Shown in pieces: positions 12,101-25,600 of a DNA stretch of 64,000 nt (positions are counted from its first letter, which is position 1; each line of letters begins with the position of its first letter). This DNA comes from Camarhynchus parvulus (lineage: Eukaryota; Chordata; Aves; Passeriformes; Thraupidae). The stretch is from positions 73,529,465 through 73,593,464 of the forward strand of contig NC_044572.1 of the NCBI RefSeq assembly GCF_901933205.1. Reading direction: 5' to 3'. The notes below the pieces were generated by a model. The model saw nothing but the letters and a program-made list of their open reading frames with translations, was not told where the DNA came from and did not search any database. The position numbers and the translations under genes are program-made.

Positions 12101-15100
12101 ATAAACTAAAACTCTGAGCAAAATGTCCTGACAGAGTTTTATGCCCAAGCAGCGTATTCTCCATTAAGCTATCAACCTTGATAGTTTGTAAGTGCTGAAA
12201 AAAAAACACTGAATGAGAATACTGTCCTTTTTCAGGAGAGTATAAATATGGATTTCTTGGAATTTTGGTCACAAGCATTGTAAGATGTCTAAAGGTATCT
12301 CGTTTCCCGAGAAGCAACCCCCTTGCTTCCACACTGGCATCCCACAGCATCCCTGTAGGCTCTGCAGTGCCAAATCCTGGTTGTTGTCAGGAGATCCAAT
12401 GCACTGAGTTCCTTGTGCCACATCTAATAAAAAGAAATGAAAGCAGAACAAGCAATGTTCTGAGCTTTCTAATCCAGATCAGATAGTGGCTTGAGCCACT
12501 TTAATCTCCCAATTTCATTTGAAACACTCTGAATAAACACTATAGGAATGGTCATGAAGCCAGAAAAGAAGCTAGCTTCCCTAGTTTGAATTTAATTTTT
12601 ATTTTTGCTTCTTCTCCTGTTGAGTGAACTTCAGTGGTGCTATTCATCTGAATAATATGCATCAGGCCTTCAGAAAGTAGTAAGATTTTACATTCTAGGA
12701 CATAATCTAACATTTTAGATAAATTTAAATAAAAACTATTTTCAATTTTTGGGGTAGGGAAATTCTAGAAACTTATACATCTTGTTTTTAGTTTCTTTAT
12801 TTCGATTTTATTATCTCACAGTTATGCAAAGTTAAGCAGAATTCTCAATTTCATAAGCCAGTCACTTCTGGGCAGTGCAAACAGTGACTTACTTGGGTGT
12901 TTTTATTTTCAGTTCTTACTGAATTATTGATGCGTAACTCACATTGTTTGACTGCTTCTTAGTGCACACTCATTTCCTAGCACTGAGACACAGCAAAATG
13001 GTGTTTAAAGCTTTTTAGCCAGAATGTTCACTAATAAATGCTCTAACACTTAGAAATAATTTTCAATTTAAAAACTGTATAATTCCATAAAGCAATGGCA
13101 TTTGGCTGGCTGAAGCACACAATATATAACTCCCTTGTGGATGTTTATGTGCCTTGGCCCTGATGGTCTCAGAATTCAATTGGTGATATGGGAGCCTTTT
13201 ATTTCTACATGTATGACTCTCAGCCAAATGCTGTAGATGCATTAAGCTGATAGATTAAGAAGAATTGTGTCATTCTATCTGTTTAGGAAATATCAAAAAA
13301 TATGGGATTAGACATTACACAATGGTGAAGTGAATTCTGTGTTTGCTAGCCCTTGAAAAACAAGGCAAGTGATATCTTAGACTGGAAAGGAAAAGGGAAA
13401 AATGTTCTTTACGGATTTTCAAAGCCATATTTGTCCTTCAAAAACAACAGATAGGTGAGGGGTCAGACTCATTAGGTTGGGCAGTGCCCTCCATGCTTTG
13501 GGAAACTGAGGAGCTGTGCATGTGCCTTGTAGGGAGGTCATAAGAACCCCTGAAGAAGAATGTTCCAGTTTTTAAAAACTGAGAAAGCAGGAAGATGGCA
13601 GCCCCTGAAATCTTATTTGAGGTGCAGGGAATGGCAGTCTGTGTGCTGTTTGTCAGTGAAACTCAACCGTACCCTAAGAGATAAGTAACTTCTGCTCTGA
13701 AACCCAAAGGGTTCAATGGGACTCAAAGGTATTTTATTTGATAGAAGTTTATCAGAACTGTATTGTAACAATTGTATTGTATGTATTTCTTTTATAAAAA
13801 ATTGTTCAAAATTTAAATCTGACATGTTTTATACCAAATACTGAACTAGAATACATTCTATGAATTTGTGGTAAATATTTTGTATACCTTAAATTATCTT
13901 TATTATTGAAAACATCCTATATGTCTGTATTGCTTGCTCAGAGTTTCTTCAAGTACTTATCACAGTTTTTTAATGGACTTCTTTTCCATAATGCGAGCTT
14001 CAACTAATTATAACACTTATATTATGTTTATCCATTAAAACAATTATATCTTAAAAAATGCCAAAGATATTTTCCTGTCGCCAAAAAAATATTAAACTAG
14101 TAGCGAATCTGAGGAGTCTTTACTCTGGCATATTTTCAGTAGGTTTCTCTGATGTATTTTATGTCTCAAGGACCGTAAATGATCAGTCTTATAGTCTGTC
14201 CTTTATATTATTTTACCGTGGATTTTCTATTCCCTATTGTTTCGTCATTAGCTGCTAACACAGAAGGCATCCCGCACCTGTAATACACTTGGCATAATGA
14301 TTTAATATTCTTTGTGAGATGCCAAATGTTCCTATACTTCCTTGGAATTTTGACAGTAACCATATTGCTCTCATGTGACCAAAAAATTCAATAAATAAAA
14401 ATTACATTTTCTGTTCATCTAAAGTGTAATGAAAGCAAAGTGTACATCCTACAAACACTCAGGAAAAATCTTATGATCCGCAGTATGCCCTGTGCTTATA
14501 ATTTTCATGGCAGAGCTGATTTGTTATGAGACTTTTTATATCTGTAAAATGGAAACTTATTTCTCGCAAGGCATCTATTCCTCTATCTCATTTGTTAAAA
14601 TATGTTAAGCTCCCAATAAATCAGACAGACAACTGATTTCATGGGTTAGTGAGGGTGAAAATGGCAATTTTAACACTTTATTGTAAATTAATGATGAAAA
14701 TCTTTTAACACAAAAAAAACCTTTATATGCTAAATGCTCCTCAATGTCTACTGAAAGCAAATTTATAATGAATATTAGGAATAGTAATGAAATTCTGCCA
14801 AAGAACAATATTGACATTTCTGTTTTAAAATGTAATGGCAATTCAAGATAACCTTAAAGCAATATTTTTATAAACTGGAAATACATGCATGAAGGTCTGC
14901 CTCTGTATTTGATTTAAGAGCATTACCATATTAAATCAGATACTATTGCCTCAGGAAAGAGCATGTTAGTATTATCTATGACTTTTTAAGCTAAGTGACA
15001 ACCTGATTTACATGGTATATAGCTTTATAGTAATTCCAGTTTAGTTAGGACCTTATCCCATTTCCATTAAAGGCAACTTAATCTCTTACGGGAAGCTTAA

Positions 15101-16349
15101 AGGAATCTGGATGAACTGGCAAGTACTAGGATAAAACTCCAAGGTAGAAAATGTCTTCATTCAGAACAAAGCTCAAACACATGCTTAGCTCTCTGATGAA
15201 GTGCATACTCAATGTAGCATGCATTTATTTGCGATAAGGTATTATGATTAATTTTTATATGTCCTTTAAGGATTAAATTAAAAAAATACTAACTAAGAAA
15301 GAAATCTGTAACAATTTAAAATAAGAGATTACATAGAAATTAGGAAGAAAGAAAGAAGTGACACATTTTCCGAACTGAGTAGCTACCTTGGTTTTTTCCA
15401 TCCTCAACAGGTCTTGCACTACATAGTTCCACTCTGACTTCCTTCAGCATATCATGCTTCCTAAATATTCAAAGCTGACCATGGAGAAAACATTGAAGAG
15501 GCAGTCACTTCTCCATAATTTCAGTGATATCACTGGTCTTGCTTGTCCTTAATTTTGCTCAAATGAAAAACTTCATGCTCTGCCATTATAAGATCTTCAA
15601 AAAGGTTGAACTTAAAATATGTAACATCAAGGTGGCAGTCAGGAATGGTCTATCATATAAGAAAAGACAATACTTTAACAATATATTAACTAGTCCAGGG
15701 GAAGAAAGTATTTTCATCAGAAGTTTTTCAAGGGAAAGGAAAACAAACAAACATTGAAAAAAAGTTTATTTACTATTATAGCAGAAAGTCTCTATACTTG
15801 TGGTTTGCCTGGCAGCTAGATAAAACACAGCATATATATATATATGTGGGGTTTTTTTACATCTTTTAAGTAAAACACTAGAAATTTTCTTAATTCTATT
15901 TGGTGTTAACACTCTTCAGTCAGTTTTGCTGCTGCTTGTTGCCTCGTGAATTAGCAGTCTCTGTCAAGATTGTCAGGGAGAACAGTGAGATATGCTCAGA
16001 AGACTCCTAAAAGGAATAATTCATAACTCAGCTAAACCAGTGGAGCTCCTGACTGTTCAGGGATGAAGAAAATTTTTTGTGCTGTCAAAACCTTGTAATT
16101 AAGTTATTTATGTTAATTTCTGTAATGAAGAACAGTACAGAACTATTAAAGATGTAAGAGATATGTTTTAAATATTCATATTGTAATTTTTTCCTCTCTG
16201 TTGTCTTATTCTATTTTATTTTCATTAAATGAATAATAACTATCCAGACCTTTATACAGTTACGCATCAAAAGTCAAACATTTTTATAACATTACATTTT
16301 GGAACCAGTTTTCATGGTTAAATAAAACCATTTATATAGAAAATATGAA

Positions 16350-16375
16350 ACAACAACAACAACAACAACAAAAAA
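16350..16375 (+). repeat. (CAA)n microsatellite
   Basis: About seven uninterrupted CAA units followed by an A run. Short and probably of little consequence. Confidence 0.95.
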
Positions 16376-18081
16376 GTTTAAAAAGAGGAAGTAAGATTGT
16401 GACAGATTCAAAACTCATGCAATTTCTATAGACTTCACTCAATCATTAAAATGTCTTAAAGGCCAGCAAGCATTCTCCCACATAAAAGAACATTTAGAAG
16501 CTATAGTTTCAGGATCAGTAGTAATGCAAAGTCTTTTAGAAGTTTTCATCATATAATGTCAGTCTTAAAGTTATACTTCTGTACTTCTTTCACACAGTTT
16601 CCTAAATCAGTCCTTAAAATCCATCTTTATTTTCCATTTGTATTTTCTTAAATGCATTTTAGTTAATATGAAAAAAAACCATATCTATAAAACCATACTT
16701 GTGAATTTAATATTACAACCTCTGCATCCACCCTGCAAAGCTTCTACTTTTTCATGAGAAAGAAGCAATTTCTTATATTTGTTTGGGTGCATTTGTAACT
16801 TGAGGATACCTGCTGAAAGAAATCAGAATTTTTTCAGAAAATTTTTTCCCCGTACATTGAGTCTTCCTTAAATTTAAATGTTGCTGTCATTTACTCTTCT
16901 CTACCTATGTATTATTTCAGGTAAACCCAGGAAATCTTAGGTGAGGTACTGTTTCATATAAAGAAAATCTAAAAGAAAGGGCAAAGATTGTTGTATGAGA
17001 TGAAGGTTTAGGCTCCACAGATGTAGATGAATATGGCACAGAAGTACCATGACTTCTCTTGGAAAGAAAAAGGCTGAACTTTTGCTGGGCATTTTTATTT
17101 AGTCCTACAGCCTCATGGAGAGAGTAACACATTCATACTAATGTTTTCAGAGATGCAGTGGTTATTCTTTCCCATCTTACACATAAATAGTGTCATAAGA
17201 ATGCTGATGTGCCACGGCCTAAGCTTTGAGAAGAATCAAAAATGCAGGCAGTGAGTAGTTTCAGCTTCAGCTAGAATTCTACACACTTTCAGACTGTCCA
17301 GGCTTCAGCCCCTCAATGAAGGGTCTTCCCCACACCTACAGTAAAATCAATAATCACAACTTTGGTTGCTATCCTCCTGCTACCAATTACCCACTTTTAA
17401 ATAGGTAAAATTAATTTAATCTTTTCCATGTGTGAGTAATTCATTCAATTACTATACTGCTTTCTATAACCCAGAAATCTGGGATTTCCCCTGCTCTTTC
17501 AGATATTTTCTTCCACTTTTACATCTCCCATTGCAATAGTTGTCTGTGTCTGGTTGACACAGTATTCCTTTCACGAAGCTGGCAAGAATAGTCAACAGCC
17601 TCTAAAGAACTGTCACTTCTGATATAAATCTCTGAAGCACCTTCCATTTATCTTAGTCAGTGTAAACTGAACTACAGCAACTGATTTTTTTCCCTGTGTT
17701 TTCAGTGATCTCCTGGCCATTTCAGATAATTTAGAATCTACAAGTCTAACATCAATGTTGAATTGTACAAAGACTTAATTTTTTTTTGCTATTTAATTGT
17801 AATTTTAACAATTAAAATGAAGGCAATAAATTCACACATTAGAATAAAAAATGACTACTTATTTGTTAGGAAGGAATTTGCTCCCTATTGTACATGCCTT
17901 TTACAACATTTATTCAATTGGCTAGATTGGTTGATAAACATTTCAAGGTGGCTACTTTACATGGAAGCACAATTCAAAACAATATGCTGGTCTTGGGCTT
18001 CAGTTCTGCTGTAGTTTATGGCAGTTTAAACATACAAATGGCCAAAATGAATGCAATAAATGTTCCTGTACTTAAGATAAA

Positions 18082-18125
18082 TGCCTAAGGAATAGAAGAT
18101 CTATAATTGCCTAAGGAACAGAAGA
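18082..18125 (+). repeat. Short tandem duplication of a 17-base unit
   Basis: The unit TGCCTAAGGAATAGAAG at 18082-18098 recurs at 18109-18125 with one substitution (C for T), giving an offset of 27 bases. This looks like a local duplication rather than a known repeat family. Confidence 0.85.
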
Positions 18126-18854
18126 AGTTGTTTTCCTATCCAAAACATTTACCGTCACATTATAATACCCATGAATTTAATGACCCTTTGAGGATGTCTA
18201 ACAAAAAGCTGTCAAGTCTCCTCTAGAGCCCAGCATAAGGTAAAATTTTTATATCTACAGGCATCAGCAAATTTCAACATCAACAAATATCAGAGGTCTA
18301 GTATTGAGTACTGAAAAAATATCACAGTTTATTTGTTTTGATTTTCCATCTTTTTTCATGTGCTCCAATTTATAAATTTAAAAAAAAAAAACAACCACAA
18401 AACAAAACAACTAGTTATGGGCTTGTCCATGTCACTCCTGGTGAGAGACTTCTATCATAACTCCCTCAGGTATTTTTGTTTTCAGGAACAAATAGTAGAC
18501 CTCCCTCCCTCTTCCCTCAGTTGAAAAATAATTCCTCATGTAAAAATAATGATAAACTTGGTAGTCCTTATTGTTTGCACCCAAAATTTTTACGGTTTTA
18601 TTATGTGCTTGTGAGAGAATGGGAAGAGAAGCAAGAGAGTAAAAGCCTGCATATTGAAATTAATATATTGATAGAAAATATACATAGGAGTATGATCTCT
18701 GTTTCATTTTTTTCTTTTTTTCCCCTGCTTACTGTTAATAATTTTTTTTTTACTCAACAGTATCAGATTTTCCTGTAAAATTAGTATGACTCAAAGCCTT
18801 ATGTCTTAATGGAAAAGATTACCACATTTCGTATGTAAGTTGGGATTTGTTTTT

Positions 18855-20445
18855 TCCTTATATCATGTTACGTCCACCAGTATTGAATTTCATTGGCCAT
18901 TTTATTGCCCTGTCACTCAGACTCAAAGAAGTTTTGCTGTTGTCTTCAAGTGACCGTCATCTCTACCGCCAAAATACTTTCCTGTAGAAGCAAACTTTCT
19001 AAGTCCACAAGTGAGCTTTAACTCTTACACGTTGGCTAATCAGTTTTGTTGTGTGATTCTGTGACCAATTTCACTGAAATTCTTTAAGATGTTCAACTTA
19101 ACAAAATCACTTGATTTTTACTTTCTCAAAACCCCGAATATTTTGATGAAGCTTTACAAAAGAATAAGTTGGTTTTATGTGAACAAATCACATTTAGCTA
19201 AGTGTCATTAACTGTGTCATTAACTATAGTTTTACTAATTTTCCAAGTACAAATGTTGCCATGCCTTCTCTGAATCTTTTCTTATACCAGTGACATCAAG
19301 TTTGCTACTCTCCACTTGCATTAAGGGACTTTTAAGAAAGCAATGATGCACAGCTGCTGTGACTCAGTTTGGTTCTGATTTGGGGAGTGTTCACTCTGTT
19401 TGAGCTACATTCTCTTCCATAACTTCTATTTCAGTCAGCTCCTTTGAGAAGTTTCCCACCAGGAAAAATTCGACCATGAGAATTTTCTCAGTTTCTTTGT
19501 GAATGCTAAGGAAAACGGTTTATTTTTCTTCTGTGTTTTATCTTCTCTAAATGCTTTGGATTTGTTTCATAGCTTAGTTGTCAGTAAGTCTTACAGAGTA
19601 CTGGAAGGCTTCCTGCTACTGACTTGTTTAACCAAGAGTTATTAACAGGGGTTTTTTTCTTCATTTTTCTTTTCCTCCAACCTTTTTTGGCCTTCTTTAA
19701 TGTATTGGTTTTTTATATTTAATCTGGCAGTGTTTCTTAGTGTCTTATTTCATGTTTAATTTTTATTTGGACTTGAGCTCAGCTTTCTGAAGGAACAGTT
19801 CTTATACGTAATAACATCCCTTTTCCTTCTATTTCCTCTCTCCTGTCTGAAAATTTTCTGTACAGGCAGTGTTGTTTGTCTTGTATTTCAAATATGGCAT
19901 TCTCTAGCAACCTCCATGCCATAAAGACTTGATTTTTCCCATTTTCTTCTTAACAAGCTGTCTTATTGTTTTATAGCCTCCATTGTAGCCTAGAAAATAT
20001 CCAGACAGCATCAGTATCCTAGGTGTATAATCAGTAGTACAGATCAAACATTATATATTTTTTTTTTCTATTTAAGCCCTGTAATTTCATTATGTACAAC
20101 ATTTGATACTAGTTTAGATATATAGCTTATTAGTGTGTATTGATTTTAGGATCTCTTGACATCTAATATATATTCTTCCATCACAGCTATGGCCAAATCC
20201 GTTACTCCGATGTTCCGGTATGACACGAACTGACAGCATTCCACCAAGTTTCCAATATGCCTACTATATCAATTTCTGCATTTGGGAGCAAATATCCAAA
20301 ATTTCCTTACCTAATTATTTAAAAATCTGGCATTCATGAAGAAGCATGCATAACGTAGTGTTGGTTCTTCTTTTGCAAACTACATCAACAGAGCTGTCTT
20401 TTTATCTAGTTCTTTTCGTTCTTAAAAGACGTGTGTCTTCTAAGC
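18855..20445 (-). mobile_element. Ancient CR1-type LINE, antisense, about 1.6 kb
   Basis: The plus strand reads as the antisense of an old CR1 lineage, also abundant in turtles and crocodilians. Landmarks in the expected antisense order are: the RT C-terminal side at 18880-18930 (TTGAATTTCATTGGCCATTT); the RT core at 19150-19310 (TTTACAAAAG, then ACTATAGTTT and CCAAGTAC); the linker at 19680-19740 (TTGGCCTTCTTTAATG and AATCTGGCAGTG); and the upstream endonuclease side at 20235-20350 (CATTCCACCAAGTTTC, CCTACTATATCAATTTCTGC, CTGGCATTCATG). No reading frame survives. Divergence is far higher than in the copy at 5.2-6.2 kb, so insertion probably predates modern birds. The order is continuous, so I treat it as one element, though boundaries are approximate. 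Confidence 0.75.
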
Positions 20446-22329
20446 ATACCAAATTTCCATGTCTTCCTCAATAATAAAAGCACCATCCTGAAGAATTTGT
20501 CTCTATCTACTTGTTGTTCCCCTGTCTTTATGTAATATACATGGAAGATAAGAACAAAATCTTTGCAAAACCTTTTCTTCACATGTATACAAATGAACCA
20601 AAATAGAAAAGATCACAGTGTCTTCAGTGTTTAAGAAAATAAGGAAATTCACAGATGCCTCTGAAGATTCTATTTTAATTTTTAAGTATTTGCAAAACTA
20701 TTAGAAGTATCTGTGTGTGCATAGTTTATCAGTATTTCAATAGTTTTACAATCATTACTCTTTTATTAAATCATCACACATTGATTATTAAGAACCAGTA
20801 GCTCAAAATAAGAAAATTGATTTTCCAGTAATGTTGTCTATATCTTCAAAAAGGAATGAAGGTCTTAAAGGTAAGTTTTGCAAATTTCTGCTTTCCTCTG
20901 TTCTACTTGTGAATACTGAAGCCAATTTTACTGAAAATTTAAGTAGAATTATTTTCTCTAGTCTTTTCCAAAGTAGAATAAAAATTGGAAATATTTTAAA
21001 TGGAAAATACCTACTTTACTTCAATAAAAAAATAAAGGAAAACATTATGAAACCTCTTTCAAAATTATATTACTCGTTTGGTCTTAAATGACAAGCAAGT
21101 GACTAGACTAATGACCTTGAACCACTGTTTTAATTTATAAATCATAATACTATAGCAGTATAGGTCACACTGGAACACTGCCATTCATCTGTCTCTTATT
21201 TTCTAATTCACTTTTATAATAACGCTAACATGTGAAAACCCACAGATGCTAAAGCAATTTTAACAAATGTTCATGTATTTATACTGGAAACTCCATATAG
21301 ACTGTCAAATTATATATTCAATATGGTTGTTGTTTTTAAATAAACTATCTTTATTAAATATACATTAAAATTAATAGAGGTAAAAAATGATGCTCACTAA
21401 GAAATTAGTCTGATTTAAGTGTGTAACAAGGGTCTAGATAAGGTAGCAGCTACTCAGCATGGTATTGCATATATTTATTATAACAAATATATGTATATAC
21501 ATACTAAAATGCATTACAGAAGCAACTACATTTACTGAAAGAAAAAGTTTTATTTCACGTTAAGTTCATATCCTTCAGCTGATATCCCTAACAAGTGGCA
21601 TGTTAGCCTATGTTAAGTTCAGCTATGACACTTGTTATATATCTTGCTGTAACATATGATTCTTTAAATATTCGTACTGTCTTTACAGAGGCAATTATTC
21701 TACAGTATAATAGACCAAACTGAACTTGTAAAATATTACTGAAGTAGTTATAATGATACGACTGTCAGTACCGTGCTGCTAATTATGTCCAGATAGTAAT
21801 GATTATTTTACCTGAGCAACGTGGGTGTTTCTGGTATGCTAATTCATTAAGCTGTTAGTGATGAAAATCAAGATATATAATACTGTCATGAAGAAACACA
21901 TTAACACACACTTCAACTATATCCTAGAATTTCCTTGGCTTTTAAAACATGTTGTACATCAGAAAAATGGTAGATTCCCCTTCTGTTGGGTCACTAACCA
22001 CATCACTGCTATAGGATGCACCAAGAAAGGTGAGCTAATGCAAAGTACTTGCAAGAGAATGACTTTGCTAATACACTAATATTGATAATAGGTCTTTACA
22101 CATGGGGCACTTATGTGTGATTCAATAAATGGTTTCAAATTTTTTCAAGACACAATTGTATTATTAATAGAATATTTTTATGTTGCCTTGTCCACTCTGT
22201 TTTTGAAATGCTCACTAAATATTTTGTATTTGCTTAAAAAGAAAAATAGATTTTCAGATTTAAGGTTCTCTGCTGCCTGTAACTGAGATCAATATAAGAG
22301 ACGAATTTTCTTCAATTTTTTATACTGCT
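20446..22329. other. AT-rich unique sequence, no gene seen
   Basis: Very AT-rich sequence with open frames of at most 86 codons (20831-21091), none with a recognisable domain. No transposon signature, RNA gene or extended repeat was recognised. Confidence 0.5.
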
Positions 22330-22632
22330 TGTAATGGTTTAACCACAGCCCGCAAGCACCACAGAAAGCTCTCTCACGTCCTCCACACTGGGATGGTGGA
22401 GAAAATCACAAGAGTGAAAATGAGAAAGCTTATGGTTTGAGAAAAAGACAGTTTAATAAGTAAAGAAAAGTAAAGCAAGGAATACATTCACCACTTTCCA
22501 TGGACTGGCAGGTGTTCAGCCATCTCCAGGAAATCAGAGGTCATGTAGCTTGGGAAGACAAACACCGTCACTCTGAATGTCCCCTGTGGTTTCCTTCTTC
22601 TTCTTTAGCTTTTTATTGCTGGGTATCAAGAA
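22330..22632 (-). mobile_element. Truncated avian endogenous-retrovirus LTR, antisense
   Basis: The plus strand starts with TGTAATGGTTTAACCACAGC and continues with the pattern I recognise as the reverse complement of a common bird ERV LTR. Successive landmarks are the CAAGCACCACA block, GGGATGGTGGAG, a purine/AT stretch ending in CAGTTTAATA, then GTTCAGCCATCTCCAGGAAA, TTGGGAAGACAAAC and CTTCTTCTTTAGC. This is the downstream part of the LTR (R/U5 side). The segment around 22608-22620 corresponds to the TATA-box area, after which similarity stops, so most of U3 is missing. No internal retroviral genes flank it, so it is a solo LTR remnant. The outer LTR end at 22330 is well defined by TG; the truncated end is approximate. 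Confidence 0.8.
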
Positions 22633-25600
22633 ACTGCTTTTTACCACGTTTTTAGCATCTGTTTATGAAATATTATATGAATGGGCTATGATTCATTATA
22701 ATATCTGAAATTAATTTTAGTGCCATTGCTGGCATAGGGTTGAACTATGCAAACACATGGAGATAGGGTTAGACATAGCCAAATCATTAGTTCCACTTCC
22801 CAAGTTCTGTAGATTTTTGTTCATTAATTTTGTAAATCAAAGGACTTGAAGAAGCATGTCTGTGGGAAAGCCTGACAGAAAATCTTGTGTTAAAAAAATA
22901 AAGGCTATTAGTATATTGCATAAAAATGTTAAGCTTTACTTAGTCTAAAAAAGATAGGGCATAATTAATATTTATTGAATTTATTCTACAGGTAAAGAAA
23001 TTTTCCATCCTTAATAGGCTCATGTAACACAAAATCTTGTTATGAAATTAGAAATAAAAAGGTTTCTCCCCATCATCCCTGAATGTGGCAACTATTACGT
23101 AGGGATTTAAATTTTCCTCCCTGCAGGCAGTTTGTCCAAGACCTTCTGTAATATTCTTTAGAGGATTATAAAAACTTGCTCAAACACAGCACACGGGTTC
23201 TTGCCCAATCAAACACTTGGATGAAAAGCTTCATTCTGTTCTTAATGTGACTCTGTTAGAATATTAATGTAGCTTCACCTTTTGACTGGAATACGCTAAT
23301 CAGAGGAAGAGTTTTATGCAGCTTTTCTTTGCCCAGCTCAGGCAAGTCTACACGATATTCAGTTTATTAAGGGGTTATTAGTTAATCTGCCCCTGGTGTT
23401 TATCAAAAGCCTTCCACCATCTCACACTGTTGTTCCAATGACTCTGTTAATGAATCCTTATTATCAGGTGAAGCTTAAATTGCATAGAAACCTTTTTCAG
23501 ATCACTTGCTTTTGTGTGTGTTTCCCCTCTATTTTTTTTTTTGCATAAAATAAGATAATACACCAAGTTCCATACTAGAACTGGTACAATAATTTTACCC
23601 AAGAATTTTTATTATCTGAGGATAATCTTTTGCTTTTCTTTTGTCAGTTGCATAAGAAGATGGATCTGTACAAGTTCTTATTGTCACTATCAATCAGTTG
23701 CAAAATTTTTTTTTCCCTCTGTCATTTCACAGGTCTTAAGTTGTCTAATGGTTTGCACATTTTCACATAAACATTGTTAGGATGTACTGAGAGATTTTTT
23801 AAAGCCAACAGTGTAATAGATCAGCATAACTGAGTGGTTTTATTTATGGTATTCATTGGTTCAGCATGAAACACAGCACATATTTAAATTGTATTCATTA
23901 AAGAGTTTGCACATGAAATATTTAAAGTGAGAATAGAAAGCCCTCAACAAGTTAAATGGCCCTAGGAGAGAAGAACTATTGCTTGGAATTATGCAACCTA
24001 TCAATCTAAAAAATAACCACTCTAGAAGAAGACAGTGTGTCTATCAAACAAATTTCTATAAGGTGAACTAAAATGCAAAACAGTTCCACTCCTACATATA
24101 TTATTTATTGGACACTGATAGCTTGTTTAGAAAAAAAATAACATAAAAAGCACATTCATAGTTCTTTCCTTTCTTGCCCAACTTTACTGCATTCACACAT
24201 GTAATTTTTTACTTTTCCTCCACATTTTCCTCCCTGTTTCTGGTCTTTAGAATCCTAGTAGATATTTTTTTTCATTTTTAAAATTTGTAATGAATGCTGA
24301 GCAACATACAAACACAGGATAGTCACTTCTTGAATTAATCTTTTTGGTATTTCCCATTAATAAACTGCTTGGATAGAGTTGATAGTTGACTTGTTGTTTT
24401 TACTCCTACCTGTCCCTAAAGCATGGAGATTCCAGAAGAATTCAGGAAAGATCTGTAAACATAAGTTACTGTAAATTCCCATTAATAAGAAAAAAATATA
24501 ATTTGATTTACTAAAAAGAAAATCTATATATATCAATAACAAATGAAATTATTATCATTTTTCATTTTGTTTATTATCAATTGTCCATTTTTTTCACCTG
24601 ATGAACAGTATCTGCCAGAAAATTGGAGATAAATTATTCTATAAGGGCGTTGCTAACTAATTGTAAACATTTGTGAAATGCTTTGCTAATAGGATTATAT
24701 ATCTGTTTTATTAATTTGGAAAGTCATTTGTTGAGAGCAGAATTTTAATGTCAATGAAACAAAGTAGGGTTAATCTTGTGGCAGAATTTTCAAAAATCTG
24801 CTATATGCTAAAAGACTCCATTGTCAAATATATTTGATATGTCAGTATAGAAATTTTTAACAATAATATTTTGCTTTACAATGTAGGGGAGAGAGGCAGA
24901 CTTGAAAGATATGGAGGAAAGAATAAGGTTAAGATTTCACATTTACTAGCACACATTGCAAGTAACTTTATTCAACTCCAAAACACTAAGAGGGAAGTCA
25001 GAATTCAGGAAGAGGAGTATAAATGGACAAAATATCAAAAGAAAATTTAAAAAAATTAAGAGCTTTTTTAATCCCATTTTTAAGTTGATAGATATGTTTA
25101 GCTATTTCTTGAGGGAAAAAAACAAAACCAGAGCATGTCAATCCAAAATCTATTGTTTCCAAGCGTCAATGATTCAGGCTCTTAGAAATAAAATGGATGA
25201 CCTGACTTTTGAGAACAGTGTTTTCAGATGTTGTGCCAGTTGTTCTTTCCTTTCATTGTGAAATTAAACTACTAAATCCTTCACCAGGGTTTGATTTCTA
25301 AAGTCTGAAGACACCCTGCTAACTGTCTCCAATGGGCCCTGCAAGGTTGAAGGTGTTAATCTCCAGTTGTCCCCAACATTTTCCCTGCCAGTTTTTCTCA
25401 TGCTAACAGAGGGTGCACTTTTTTTAACATCAGACTAAGCAAAGGAAAGGACAAGCATATTTTCTGAAAATACTCTAAGAAAGGTATTACAGGTTGATGA
25501 GAGCTGGTTTTGAAAGTATGTTTTTCACAGAATCTACCAAATGCCACTCTTAAGTGGCTGAAAACCAGTGTTGCCTTAAGGATATATAGATATCTCTAAT

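Larger units (their letters stand above)
6166..18854. other. 12.7 kb AT-rich stretch, no gene or recognisable repeat
   Basis: A run of A (about 6168-6180) directly follows the CR1 piece. The rest is AT-rich unique-looking sequence. Open frames are at most 104 codons (7921-8235) and carry no recognisable domain. Small elements seen: a short (AT)n at about 15833-15846, a (CAA)n at 16350-16375, a 17-base direct duplication at 18082/18109 and A runs near 18380. The segment 13430-13640 is somewhat more GC-rich but was not identified. I did not recognise any exon, tRNA or snRNA. Confidence 0.5.
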
